The notes: generated by a model not told the origin, from the sequence alone. Counted from the stretch's first letter, positions 1 through 6,530 are shown. The stretch: 6,871 nt of DNA from an uncultured Oscillochloris sp. (GCA_903877345.1 CAIRDL010000237.1:1-6871); one strand, 5' to 3'. Made by a program: numbers and translations.

Positions 1-51
1 AGGGTCGCGAAAAAGTATACCGACCCAGATGGGGCGGAAACGCCCTTTTAA
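1..51 (+). CDS. possible 3' end of an upstream gene (partial)
   Basis: Reading from base 1 gives a short open tail, RVAKKYTDPDGAETPF, ending in TAA at 49-51. This frame has G-rich first codon positions and mostly G/C third positions, as in the real genes of the window, while the other two plus frames look less gene-like. The charged, polar peptide would suit a protein C-terminus. Sixteen codons cannot identify a family. The stretch also forms two small hairpins, so it could instead be a noncoding 3' region. The start lies outside the window. Confidence 0.3.
   Translation, partial: RVAKKYTDPDGAETPF
31..49 (+). terminator. short intrinsic terminator-like hairpin
   Basis: GGGCG (32-36) pairs with CGCCC (41-45) across a GAAA tetraloop, and TTTT (46-49) follows directly. 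G31 and T46 can extend the stem by a wobble pair. The shape fits a minimal Rho-independent terminator for a plus-strand transcript entering from the left. It would overlap the last codons of the possible upstream gene. A second hairpin, GGGTCG (2-7) with CGACCC (21-26), lies just before it. The short stem and T run keep confidence modest. Confidence 0.4.
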
Positions 52-175
52 CGAAGCGAGGAATGCAGCGAAGGCTTCCCAATGCGGAACACTAGTCCCT
101 ACCGCGTATCGGTCTCGTCAGCAGCGGCGTTAGCCCTGCGAAGGCTTTTCAAGCAAGGACGTGAGGCAGGAACCC

Positions 176-1246
176 ATGAACCCAGCTGCCGGACAGAACC
201 CACAGATCACGACCCTCCAGAGTCGTACCGCACGCCTGCGCGAGGCGTTGAGTGGTTTTGGGGCTTTTCTCGCGGCGGCACACCGGGCCGACCCGCTCCC
301 CACGCTTCAAGACTTGGCCTGCGACTGGTTGCGCGCCGAGACGCTCGAAATCCATGTCCCAGCAGGCACCGGGCCACTTCAGACTGAAGATAAGCTGAAG
401 CTCTGCGGCCCCGTGCTGATCCGGCGGCGGGTGGTGGGCCGCATTGAGGCTCGGCGCAACCGGCCCTTTGATGAAGACGACCGGGCACTGCTTGCGGCGC
501 TCGGCCAACTCATCGGTGCCGCCCTCGAACACGCCGCGCTCCAAGCACACCTCAGCGAGCGCGACTGTGCCGTGCAAACGCAAGCCGATACACTCGACAC
601 CCTCTTGACCTTTGCGCGCGATGTTGTTAACGGGACGAACGACCCGCTGAAGTTGGCCCGTTGGGTGGTCGCCCAAGTGCCGGGGATGGTGGGCGGCGAA
701 CGGGCCTCGGTGCTGCTGTTGCCCGTTGAAACAAGCGATGAGCCGATGCTGGTGCTGGGTAACGGCACTTGCGCCACGCCCGAACGCGCCCGCGAGGTGG
801 TTGAACATGGTCTCGCCGGGCTGGTGTTGCACGAGCGCGCCCCGATGATCATTGATGAAACCGACACCGACCAACGCTGGATCGGGATGCGCTTGAGCCA
901 GAACGATACCCGTACCCGTTGCGCGATGGCAGTGCCACTCCTTTGGAACCATTGCGTCGTGGGTGCGATGACCGTGACGACGAGCGAGAGCCACCTGTTC
1001 AGCACGACCCAGCTCAATCTGCTTGAGCTGGTGGCTTGTCACGTCTCGTTGGCGCTCCATACGAGCAACCTTGATGCGCGGTTGGCGGCGACAGCCGCGA
1101 GCCTCGGCGCAATGGCGCTCTACCTCGAAATGGCCTTGCCAGAACTGCGGGCCGGCAATCTGGCGGCCCTCGACACGATTACCGCCGTCGCCGAACGGTT
1201 GCGCGAAGAGCAACTAGCCTTGAGCCGGACAGGTACCCACCCCTGA
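176..1246 (+). CDS. tandem GAF-domain protein without an output domain
   Basis: This 356-residue soluble protein has two GAF-like modules. The first, about residues 20-122, is short and divergent and ends in the typical helix 'LLAALGQLIGAALEHAAL'. The second, about 138-298, is more complete, with 'GLAGLVLHERAPMII', 'AMAVPLLWNHCVVGAMTV' and a closing helix. GAF domains bind small ligands or mediate dimerisation in signalling proteins. No kinase, cyclase, phosphatase or DNA-binding domain follows, only a helical tail (about 300-350). No transmembrane segment is seen, so it is probably cytoplasmic. I chose ATG 176 because GAGG (163-166) lies 9 bases upstream and AGGA (168-171) lies 4 bases upstream. 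GTG 161 would add five residues, but AAGGA sits only one base before it. It may be a ligand sensor acting through a partner protein, or a kinase relative that lost its catalytic end. The domain call is good; the ligand and partner are unknown. Confidence 0.85.
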   Translation: MNPAAGQNPQITTLQSRTARLREALSGFGAFLAAAHRADPLPTLQDLACDWLRAETLEIHVPAGTGPLQTEDKLKLCGPVLIRRRVVGRIEARRNRPFDEDDRALLAALGQLIGAALEHAALQAHLSERDCAVQTQADTLDTLLTFARDVVNGTNDPLKLARWVVAQVPGMVGGERASVLLLPVETSDEPMLVLGNGTCATPERAREVVEHGLAGLVLHERAPMIIDETDTDQRWIGMRLSQNDTRTRCAMAVPLLWNHCVVGAMTVTTSESHLFSTTQLNLLELVACHVSLALHTSNLDARLAATAASLGAMALYLEMALPELRAGNLAALDTITAVAERLREEQLALSRTGTHP

Positions 1247-1265
1247 ATGGCCGTTGTGGCGAGCG

Positions 1266-1295
1266 TTGGCGTCACTGGCGAGAACGTGCTAGGAT
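1266..1295 (+). promoter_or_regulatory. sigma70-type promoter with extended -10
   Basis: TTGGCG (1266-1271) is followed after 18 bases by TAGGAT (1290-1295), with TG at 1287-1288 forming an extended -10. A start near 1302 would give a leader of about 50 bases before the small membrane protein. That leader folds into a 6-bp hairpin, AGGCGG (1311-1316) with CCGCCT (1323-1328), just ahead of the ribosome binding site. Confidence 0.55.
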
Positions 1296-1350
1296 AGCGT
1301 CCACAGAACGAGGCGGTGGGTGCCGCCTAGACCGGAAAGGGGCTGACCCG

Positions 1351-1629
1351 ATGGCAGAACGAGAACAGCGTTTGAGCAGACGCGACCAGATCTACCTCCA
1401 GAGTACCAGCTTCGAGGTCTATATGGGGGTCGGGGCGGTCTTCGTCCTCATCTTCACCGCCGGGTTTATCATCGGACTTAAACTGCACATGGCGTGGCTG
1501 GTCTGGCCCGGGCTGCTTATCGCTATGGTGGCTGGGTTCGTTACCCTGAAGTGGCTCGAACGGCGCGAGTTGGCGCGCAAGCTTGCCGAGGTCGAAGCGA
1601 ATCCCTGCCCCGACGTTACGCCTCAGTAA
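1351..1629 (+). CDS. small two-helix membrane protein, function unknown
   Basis: This 92-residue protein has a charged N-terminus (1-20), a hydrophobic helix at about 23-43, a very short turn (GLKLHM), a second helix at about 47-66, and a charged, probably coiled C-terminal tail (67-92, 'WLERRELARKLAEVEA'). Basic residues on both ends suggest a helical hairpin with both termini in the cytoplasm. The start is well supported: GGAAAGGGG (1334-1342) lies 8 bases before ATG 1351, and a promoter lies further upstream. I do not recognise the family. The size and two-helix layout recall small accessory membrane subunits, but no diagnostic motif is visible. The gap of 99 bases to the next gene contains a strong hairpin, so cotranscription with that gene is uncertain. 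Confidence 0.8.
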   Translation: MAEREQRLSRRDQIYLQSTSFEVYMGVGAVFVLIFTAGFIIGLKLHMAWLVWPGLLIAMVAGFVTLKWLERRELARKLAEVEANPCPDVTPQ

Positions 1630-1663
1630 TCCCCCCGTAGCCCTCCTGTCATCCTGAGTGATC

Positions 1664-1720
1664 CTCCCGAATAAGCGATGGCCGTTGTAGCAACTGCAAC
1701 GGCCATCGCTTATTCGGGAG
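1664..1720 (+). promoter_or_regulatory. 24-bp perfect inverted repeat covering the next gene's RBS
   Basis: Bases 1664-1687 are the exact reverse complement of 1697-1720. The stem can continue inward through a T1688/G1696 wobble and two more pairs to a three-base loop (1691-1693). The 3' arm ends in GGGAG (1716-1720), which lies 8 bases before ATG 1729 and is its best ribosome binding site. CTCCC (1664-1668) of the 5' arm pairs with it fully. No T run follows, so it is a poor intrinsic terminator. It could be a translational switch, an attenuating structure, or a dispersed palindromic repeat inserted at this place. The repeat is certain; its role is inferred. Confidence 0.7.
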
Positions 1721-1728
1721 ACAGTCAG

Positions 1729-2796
1729 ATGCAAAACCTTCGCGCCCTCCGCCACTCCCGTTCGCTGACATGCTTGGATTTGGCGGCGCTCACTGGTATT
1801 CCCGCCCGCCAAATCGCCGAGGTTGAGTTTGGCCTGCGCCAACTTCGCGCCGACGAACACGAGGCGCTGGCCTTCGCCCTCGGCCTCGATCCGCACGAAG
1901 TCAGAAGTACGCCCCAACACCTGAGCATCGCGGGCACCCACGAGCAAGCGGCATCCCCTACTCCCGACCAGTTCACGCGCCAGACCTTGCTTGCGGTAGC
2001 TCTCGCCGCGACGGTTGCCACGGGTTCGATTAGTGCGGTGGTGGAAGCGTTGCCCCATTTTGCGGTGCCTGCTTGGGGTGCTGTTGCGACGATGCCCACA
2101 AGTCCGGCGGGCACTGAACCTATGCCTGCCCCGCTCGTGGCCCCGGCGAAGGCGGCACTTGCCAAGCTTAATGTGAGCGCCGCCCGCGATGAAGCCCCCT
2201 TAGCTTCACAAACAACCCTGGCGTTCCTGCGCCTGCAAGCCGCTTTGCCGCACGAAGCCATCGCCCCGCCACTGTTGGTTGCGCCAACCCCGGGCGATGC
2301 GGTGGCTCCAGCTCCGCAACCGAACGTCGCGGTCGCACCTACCTTTACATTCACCGAACAAGGGCCACGTGGCTGCCCGGTGCAACCTGTCCAGGGGCGC
2401 GTTGTACTCACGCAGGGCTACGGTGTGGGGAGCCACGCGCCTGCTCAGCTTTGGGGTGGGGTTGATTTGGCGGTGGATGGCAATGGTGATGGTGAAGCTG
2501 AACCTGCGGCGAGTTGGTACGTGCCCGTGGTCGCCACCCACGATGGTCGCGTTACGGTGACGCTGAACAGTGTCCCGGCGGGCAACCACGTTTGGGTCAA
2601 TGCGCCTGATGGTGGCTGGCGTACCGGCTATGCGCACTTGGCGCTCGTGACGGTTATTAGCGGGCAGTTTGTGCGGGCGGGCGAGCAAATAGGGCTGATG
2701 GGCAGTTCAGGCGAGGCGACTGGCCCGCACCTCGACTATCAGCTTTGGCGGAATGGGCTTAACCTTGACCCGACGGAACTGGTTGGCTGTGGCTAA
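1729..2796 (+). CDS. HTH-TM-LytM (M23-like) envelope protein, metal site altered
   Basis: This protein has 355 residues from ATG 1729. Residues 2-55 resemble an XRE/RodZ-type helix-turn-helix ('LTCLDLAALTGIPARQIAEV'). Residues 85-104 form a probable transmembrane helix. A long Ala/Pro-rich linker (about 107-212) leads to a LytM/M23 domain (about 216-352). This layout implies a cytoplasmic HTH and an extracytoplasmic wall-facing domain. LytM enzymes cleave peptidoglycan cross-links using a zinc ion held by HxxxD and HxH motifs. Here D246, H303 (in YAHL) and H334 (in GPHLD) are present, but the first zinc His is W242 (WGGVD) and the last is D336 (HLD). The domain may therefore be inactive and regulatory, like EnvC/NlpD-type LytM proteins, or may bind metal differently. 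C216 and C354 bracket the domain and could form a disulfide. An in-frame ATG at 1678 lies inside the palindrome without a ribosome binding site, so I prefer 1729, preceded by GGGAG (1716-1720). Confidence 0.85.
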   Translation: MQNLRALRHSRSLTCLDLAALTGIPARQIAEVEFGLRQLRADEHEALAFALGLDPHEVRSTPQHLSIAGTHEQAASPTPDQFTRQTLLAVALAATVATGSISAVVEALPHFAVPAWGAVATMPTSPAGTEPMPAPLVAPAKAALAKLNVSAARDEAPLASQTTLAFLRLQAALPHEAIAPPLLVAPTPGDAVAPAPQPNVAVAPTFTFTEQGPRGCPVQPVQGRVVLTQGYGVGSHAPAQLWGGVDLAVDGNGDGEAEPAASWYVPVVATHDGRVTVTLNSVPAGNHVWVNAPDGGWRTGYAHLALVTVISGQFVRAGEQIGLMGSSGEATGPHLDYQLWRNGLNLDPTELVGCG

Positions 2797-2856
2797 GGGG
2801 TCAAGGGTCGGAGGTCACGATCTGGTGATGGTGGGCATTGAGTATTAACGGGTGCT

Positions 2857-2885
2857 TTGACAAACCACAGGAACACTTATACAAT
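2857..2885 (+). promoter_or_regulatory. near-consensus sigma70 promoter of the histidine kinase
   Basis: TTGACA (2857-2862) matches the -35 consensus exactly. It is followed after exactly 17 bases by TACAAT (2880-2885), one mismatch from the -10 consensus. The start would be near 2892, giving a leader of about 96 bases before ATG 2988. This is the strongest promoter in the window, and the only gene downstream on this strand is the kinase. Confidence 0.8.
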
Positions 2886-2891
2886 TTGTGT

Positions 2892-2987
2892 CGTTATTTA
2901 CCTTTCTTAACCTTCTACGCCAAGTCGCTCCTCCCTGACTTCCCCTCCATCTGAGCACCCCCGCTCCCTACTCAAGCGTAGGCTCCA
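2892..2987 (+). promoter_or_regulatory. C-rich, G-poor 5' leader of the kinase mRNA
   Basis: Between the predicted start and ATG 2988 the sequence is strongly pyrimidine-rich. Bases 2901-2974 contain 36 C and only 7 G in 74. I see no convincing stem there. Unstructured C-rich, G-poor RNA is the known feature of Rho loading sites, so Rho attenuation or binding of an RNA-binding protein is possible. The leader holds no obvious short ORF with a ribosome binding site. GTAGG (2978-2982), five bases before the ATG, is only a weak ribosome binding site. Confidence 0.45.
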
Positions 2988-5027
2988 ATGCGACAGAAGA
3001 CCCCCGGGTTGAATGAGTGTCTGCCTGACGATGAGCGCTTTCGGAAGCTCCACGACCTTTCACTTGACGGTATCGCCTTGGTAAAAAGTGTGCGTGACGC
3101 CTCTGGTGCTATTGTTGATTTCGCCTGCGAATATCTTAACCCAGTGGCCGAACATTTGGTGGGGCGACCACGCGCTGAATTGTACGGCCAGACGTTGACC
3201 GCAGTTTTCCCTGGCGTGATTACAAATGGCCTGCTGGCACAGTTGCTTGCCGTCGCCACTGATGGCGAACCCCGGGTCTTTGAACAGCACTATCAGAGCG
3301 ATGGTCTTGACGCCTGGTATCGCAACATGGTCGTGCGCCTCGACGACGGACTCGCCATTTCCTTTAGCGACATTACGGTGCAGAAACAGTCTGAGGTGGC
3401 GGGCAAGGCCCAAGCAGCCCAGATCGAACTGCAAGGGCGCATGCTCGACGCGGTGGGTCAGGCCGTGATTGCTACCGACGAAATTGGGACGATCCTGTAC
3501 TGGAACCACAGTGCCGAGTTGATCTATGGGTGGGGCAGCGCTGAAGTCCTTGGCCGCAACGTGACTGTGCTGCTGAAGTTGCCTCAGGATCCCGCGATTG
3601 ATACTGCGATGCGAGCAACTCTGAGTACTGGGCGGAGTTGGAGCGGCGAAATCACAGCCTCCCGTCGTGACGGCACCCGGCTCGAAGTCTTTGTCACCAA
3701 CTCAGTGTTCCACGACCCGCAGGGCACCCCGCTCGGCGTCATTGGCGTCTCGGCAGATATTACCCAGCGGAAGCGGGCCGTGCTTGAACAGGCCCAACTC
3801 CTCGTCCTCAGCACAGCCCTCGCTGAGTCCGTCACATCCACCCAAGTCGCTACGGCGATCTTTACGCATGTTCACACGGCACTAGGAGCCTATACTGGCA
3901 TGGTCGTTTTGCTGGCCGAGGATGGACAAACCCTGGAGATCCTGGGGACGTTTGGCTATCCCGCTGAACTGACGGGCCATCAGCAGTCTTTGGCCCTCAC
4001 GCAGCCCGTACCACTAGCCGAGGCGATGCACAGCGGACTGCCGGTGTGGGTGGAAAGCCCCGCCGAGTTTGCCGCACGCTACCCACAACTGTTGGTACTC
4101 CAGCCACAACTAGGGGCGGGGGTTGCGTTCCCGTTGGGCCTTCCGCAGCGGATGATCGGGGCGCTGAACATCAGCTTTGCTGCGCCACGGGTCTTCTCTG
4201 CCGATGACCGGGTCTATTTGCAAATGATCGCCCAACAGTGTACCCAAGCGCTTGATCGCGCCCGGATCTACGAGGCCGAACGCCGAGCACACCTCGCCGC
4301 CGAGGAGGCCGTCCGCATGCGCGACGAGCTTATTGGCTTGATCTCGCATGATCTACGCAACCCGCTGACGGTAATTCTGGGCCAAACGCGCCTGATCGCC
4401 AAGCAGACGGAACACTTGGACGATGGGCTAGGGTCAAAGCTCGACGCCCGACTAACCGTGATCCGCAACATGGTCAACCAAATGGACGGGCAGATTGATG
4501 ATCTGCTCGACGGTGCGCGCCTGCGTGCCGGTCAGACCCTCACGCTCAATCGGCAACCGCTTGATCTGGTGGCCCTTGTGAACGAGAGCGTGCTGATGGT
4601 GCGACCGACGAGTACGCGGCACAAGATCGAGTTCGTCGCCCCGCACGCCCCGCTTGTGTGTTTCGGCGACCAACGGCGGCTCGCCCGGATTTTCGCCAAT
4701 TTGCTGCGGAACGCGATTATCTATAGCCCACGGGGCGGCACGATCACCGTGACGGTCACCGACGAGACTGACGCTACCGGCGCATGGTGTGTGGTGAGCG
4801 TGCAGGATACAGGCATCGGCATCCCGCTCACTGATGTGCCCCATGTCTTCGAGCGCTTCTACCGTGGTACCAATGTGACGGGCAAAATCCGTGGGACGGG
4901 CCTGGGCTTGGCGAGTGTGCGCCACATCATTGAGCAGCATGACGGGCGAGTCGAGGTGATGAGTGTGGAAGGCCAAGGGAGTACCTTCACGGTGCGCTTG
5001 CCTTTAGGCACGGAAACCCACAGCTAA
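2988..5027 (+). CDS. PAS-PAS-GAF sensor histidine kinase
   Basis: This 679-residue cytoplasmic kinase has no transmembrane helix or signal peptide. Domains in order are PAS-like (about 15-132), PAS with PAC (about 148-265, 'GQAVIATDEIGTILYWN' and 'GVSADITQRK'), GAF (about 270-428), HisKA (about 442-512) and HATPase_c (about 555-675). H454 in ELIGLISHDLRNPL is the predicted phosphorylated His. The ATP site is intact: N-box around N571-N575 (NLLRNAIIYSP), G1 DTGIGIP (607-613), F-box FERFYRG (621-627) and G2 GTGLGL (636-641). It should autophosphorylate and pass phosphate to a response regulator, but none is encoded nearby and there is no receiver domain, so it is an orphan. The sensed signal is unknown; no clear haem, flavin or bilin residue is evident. 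It has its own strong promoter and a long leader. Its stop overlaps the stop of the convergent ABC gene. Confidence 0.93.
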   Translation: MRQKTPGLNECLPDDERFRKLHDLSLDGIALVKSVRDASGAIVDFACEYLNPVAEHLVGRPRAELYGQTLTAVFPGVITNGLLAQLLAVATDGEPRVFEQHYQSDGLDAWYRNMVVRLDDGLAISFSDITVQKQSEVAGKAQAAQIELQGRMLDAVGQAVIATDEIGTILYWNHSAELIYGWGSAEVLGRNVTVLLKLPQDPAIDTAMRATLSTGRSWSGEITASRRDGTRLEVFVTNSVFHDPQGTPLGVIGVSADITQRKRAVLEQAQLLVLSTALAESVTSTQVATAIFTHVHTALGAYTGMVVLLAEDGQTLEILGTFGYPAELTGHQQSLALTQPVPLAEAMHSGLPVWVESPAEFAARYPQLLVLQPQLGAGVAFPLGLPQRMIGALNISFAAPRVFSADDRVYLQMIAQQCTQALDRARIYEAERRAHLAAEEAVRMRDELIGLISHDLRNPLTVILGQTRLIAKQTEHLDDGLGSKLDARLTVIRNMVNQMDGQIDDLLDGARLRAGQTLTLNRQPLDLVALVNESVLMVRPTSTRHKIEFVAPHAPLVCFGDQRRLARIFANLLRNAIIYSPRGGTITVTVTDETDATGAWCVVSVQDTGIGIPLTDVPHVFERFYRGTNVTGKIRGTGLGLASVRHIIEQHDGRVEVMSVEGQGSTFTVRLPLGTETHS

Positions 5028-5824
5028 AGTTCCCGGACTTCCGCGCCCAAAGGCGCAGAACCTGTGACCCGAGCCTCGTTCCTTGGCGCAGCGACGACCT
5101 CAATCCGCTGCACGGCTCCATCAAGCAAGTGTACGATGCGGTCGGCGTAGCCAGCGACGCCCATATCATGGGTGACGAGCAGCAGCGTCAGCCCCTCGTC
5201 ACGCACGAGGCGCTGAAGCAGAGCCATAATCTCGCCGCCGGTACGACTGTCGAGATTGCCGGTGGGTTCATCTGCAAGAATGAGGCGGGGGCGATTCGCC
5301 AAGGCACGGGCAATCGCCACCCGTTGCTGTTCGCCCCCACTGAGTTCGGCGGGCCGATGGTCGCCCCGGTGTCCTAAACCAACTTGTTCGAGAATCGCGA
5401 GGGCTTGGCGTTTGCGTTGGGCGGCGGGTACCCCAGCCAACATCATCGGCAGTGCCACATTCTCCCAGGCGGTCTTAATCGGCAACAAGTTGAAGCTCTG
5501 GAAGATAAAGCCGAGGGTGTCGCGGCGATAAACCACCAATTGGCGATCCGTACTGCGCCCCAACTCAAGCCCGCCGACCCAGACTTCGCCGCCGGTAGGG
5601 CGCACCAAGCCGCCAATCAGGTGCAGCAGCGTAGATTTGCCGCTGCCACTTGGGCCAACGAGGGCGACAAATGCACCGGGTTGCACCGCAAGCTCTACCC
5701 CGCGCAGGGCGTCCACGGCGCTCTTCCCCATGTGGTAACGACGCGCCAGGGCCAGCGTGCGAATAAGGGGTTCCGGTTCGTGCGGTGGGAGTTGGCGTTC
5801 TGCAACAGGTTGGTTCGTGCTCAT
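5024..5824 (-). CDS. ABC transporter ATP-binding protein, MacB/LolD type
   Basis: This 266-residue ATPase has every motif intact: Walker A GPSGSGKST (57-65), Q-loop Q109 (FIFQSFNLLP), signature LSGGEQQRVAIARAL (161-175), Walker B LILADE (181-186), D-loop NLDS (190-193) and H-loop H219 (LLVTHD). 'FNLLPIKTAWENVALPM' and 'DEPTGNLDS' are typical of the MacB/LolD/FtsE class (COG1136). Members of that class drive FtsX-like permeases that extract or export lipoproteins, peptides or drugs. It should act at the inner face of the membrane. No permease gene is in the window, so substrate and partner are unknown. The N-terminal ~20 residues and the C-terminal ~25 are extensions beyond the core. ATG 5824 is preceded by AGGA (complement of 5832-5835) at a spacing of 7. 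The same bases form part of a possible -10 box. The stop, TAG on the complement of 5024-5026, overlaps the kinase stop. Confidence 0.93.
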   Translation of the reverse strand: MSTNQPVAERQLPPHEPEPLIRTLALARRYHMGKSAVDALRGVELAVQPGAFVALVGPSGSGKSTLLHLIGGLVRPTGGEVWVGGLELGRSTDRQLVVYRRDTLGFIFQSFNLLPIKTAWENVALPMMLAGVPAAQRKRQALAILEQVGLGHRGDHRPAELSGGEQQRVAIARALANRPRLILADEPTGNLDSRTGGEIMALLQRLVRDEGLTLLLVTHDMGVAGYADRIVHLLDGAVQRIEVVAAPRNEARVTGSAPLGAEVREL

Positions 5825-5830
5825 ATAGCA

Positions 5831-5859
5831 ATCCTATCCAGGTTGTGAAGAGGAGTCAA
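5831..5859 (-). promoter_or_regulatory. promoter of the ABC ATPase gene, -35 within a palindrome
   Basis: On the minus strand TTGACT (complement of 5854-5859) is followed after 17 bases by TAGGAT (complement of 5831-5836). Six bases then separate the -10 from ATG 5824, so transcription would begin at or next to the start codon. The -35 lies in one arm of the palindrome 5848-5891. The AGGA inside TAGGAT could alternatively act as a ribosome binding site on a transcript from further upstream, so the two readings compete. Confidence 0.5.
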
Positions 5860-5891
5860 GGCTTCAGCCGGCTAAAGCCTTGACTCCTCTT
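5848..5891. repeat. 17-bp perfect palindrome between two minus-strand genes
   Basis: Bases 5848-5864 are the exact reverse complement of 5875-5891. The 10-base loop itself contains the self-complementary AGCCGGCT (5866-5873). It lies between the end of the nucleotidyltransferase gene (5931) and the start of the ABC gene (5824). On the plus strand TTT closes the stem (5890-5892); on the minus strand no T run follows. It could act as a weak terminator or a messenger-protecting stem, or be a dispersed REP-like element. The loop plus flank (CAGCCGGCTAAAGCC) resembles repeats I recall from Chloroflexota and Acidobacteriota genomes, which is memory rather than a search. Confidence 0.75.
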
Positions 5892-5930
5892 TATGGTTCC
5901 AAGAGGCTTGCTCTAAGTATTTCTTTTCCA

Positions 5931-6524
5931 CTACGGCTTCCGCAATTCCGTTGAGGAAATGTCCTCACGAAACTGGGCGGCAGGCAGCGCAGTAAACATG
6001 TCGGCGTAACCAGCAGGCAGCGCTAGGTCGGCAAGGGTGGCGAAGCGCCCTGTAGTGAGCCTGCCCGCGACGAGAAGGTGACAGCCGGCTTGGCGCAGGG
6101 TCGTCAGCGCAGCGTGCAGCCCCGATTCGCCACCATAGTAGCGCGGGGCGAGCAAGCGCACCGCCGTATCATAGCCGAGGACAAAAGTGCGTCCGGGGTA
6201 AAGGGCGGCTTTCTGTACGAAGAGCGGGGCGCATGAAAGGACAAGCGTGTGGCGACCCGCGAACTGGGCGACCCGCCGTTCGATTTCATCGTGGATTAAA
6301 AACCCTTTGTCGGCATTGAGCAGCGCCAACTCGAAGGCGACCGGCAAGCCCGTGAGCTTTACCGCCGCTGCCGCCATCCGCTCGTGGCCCCGGTGCAACG
6401 GGTTAAAAGCCCCGGCGAGGATGCCCCCGTTCGGCGGAGCGTCGGAACGCATCTCGCCCCCTGGCAGAATAGTCATCGTGGCGATTCGCTCGGCCAACAG
6501 ATCTGCGAACAATGGGGTGTGCAT
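5931..6524 (-). CDS. cytidylyltransferase-like / NMNAT-POF1-like nucleotidyltransferase
   Basis: This 197-residue protein has a Rossmann-like nucleotidyltransferase fold. GAFNPLHRGH (38-47) is the nucleotide-binding HxGH signature with the extra 'FNP' seen in NadD/NMNAT-type enzymes. ISSTELR (189-195) is the matching C-terminal 'ISSTxhR' motif. 'FVLGYDTAVRLLAPRYY' (114-130) recalls the yeast POF1 group of NMNAT-like proteins. Such enzymes transfer AMP or CMP from a nucleoside triphosphate to a phosphorylated acceptor. NMN or a related nucleotide is the likely acceptor, but specificity is not readable here. The core begins near residue 34, so the first ~30 residues are an extension. ATG 6524 is the first start after an in-frame stop but has no ribosome binding site. 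M25 is preceded by AGGGGG and is a real alternative. A TACAAT box six bases before ATG 6524 supports a leaderless start there. It is cytoplasmic, and its link to the ABC gene is unclear. Confidence 0.82.
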   Translation of the reverse strand: MHTPLFADLLAERIATMTILPGGEMRSDAPPNGGILAGAFNPLHRGHERMAAAAVKLTGLPVAFELALLNADKGFLIHDEIERRVAQFAGRHTLVLSCAPLFVQKAALYPGRTFVLGYDTAVRLLAPRYYGGESGLHAALTTLRQAGCHLLVAGRLTTGRFATLADLALPAGYADMFTALPAAQFREDISSTELRKP

Positions 6525-6530
6525 GCCCAG

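Noticed and set aside
1..80. Riboswitch or structured RNA at the left edge (two hairpins, 2-26 and 31-49).
   Set aside because: No conserved riboswitch core is visible and one frame reads as a plausible protein tail with a stop next to a T run.
68..147. Ten-base direct repeat GCGAAGGCTT at 68-77 and 138-147.
   Set aside because: Too short and only two copies; no regular spacing of a CRISPR or iteron array.
82..387. Plus-strand 101-codon frame overlapping the start of the GAF gene.
   Set aside because: It overlaps the well-supported GAF frame, lacks domain signal and has no ribosome binding site.
149..1213. Long minus-strand frame of 354 codons opposite the GAF gene.
   Set aside because: It is the antisense of a high-GC gene; its His/Arg/Gln-rich product matches no fold I know, while the plus strand shows two GAF modules.
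1311..1328. Hairpin AGGCGG/CCGCCT as a terminator of the GAF gene.
   Set aside because: No T run follows and it lies downstream of a good promoter, so it is more likely part of the next gene's leader.
1678..1728. ATG 1678 as the start of the LytM-like protein, adding 17 residues.
   Set aside because: The added residues are encoded by the palindrome, there is no ribosome binding site before it, and GGGAG sits at correct spacing before ATG 1729.
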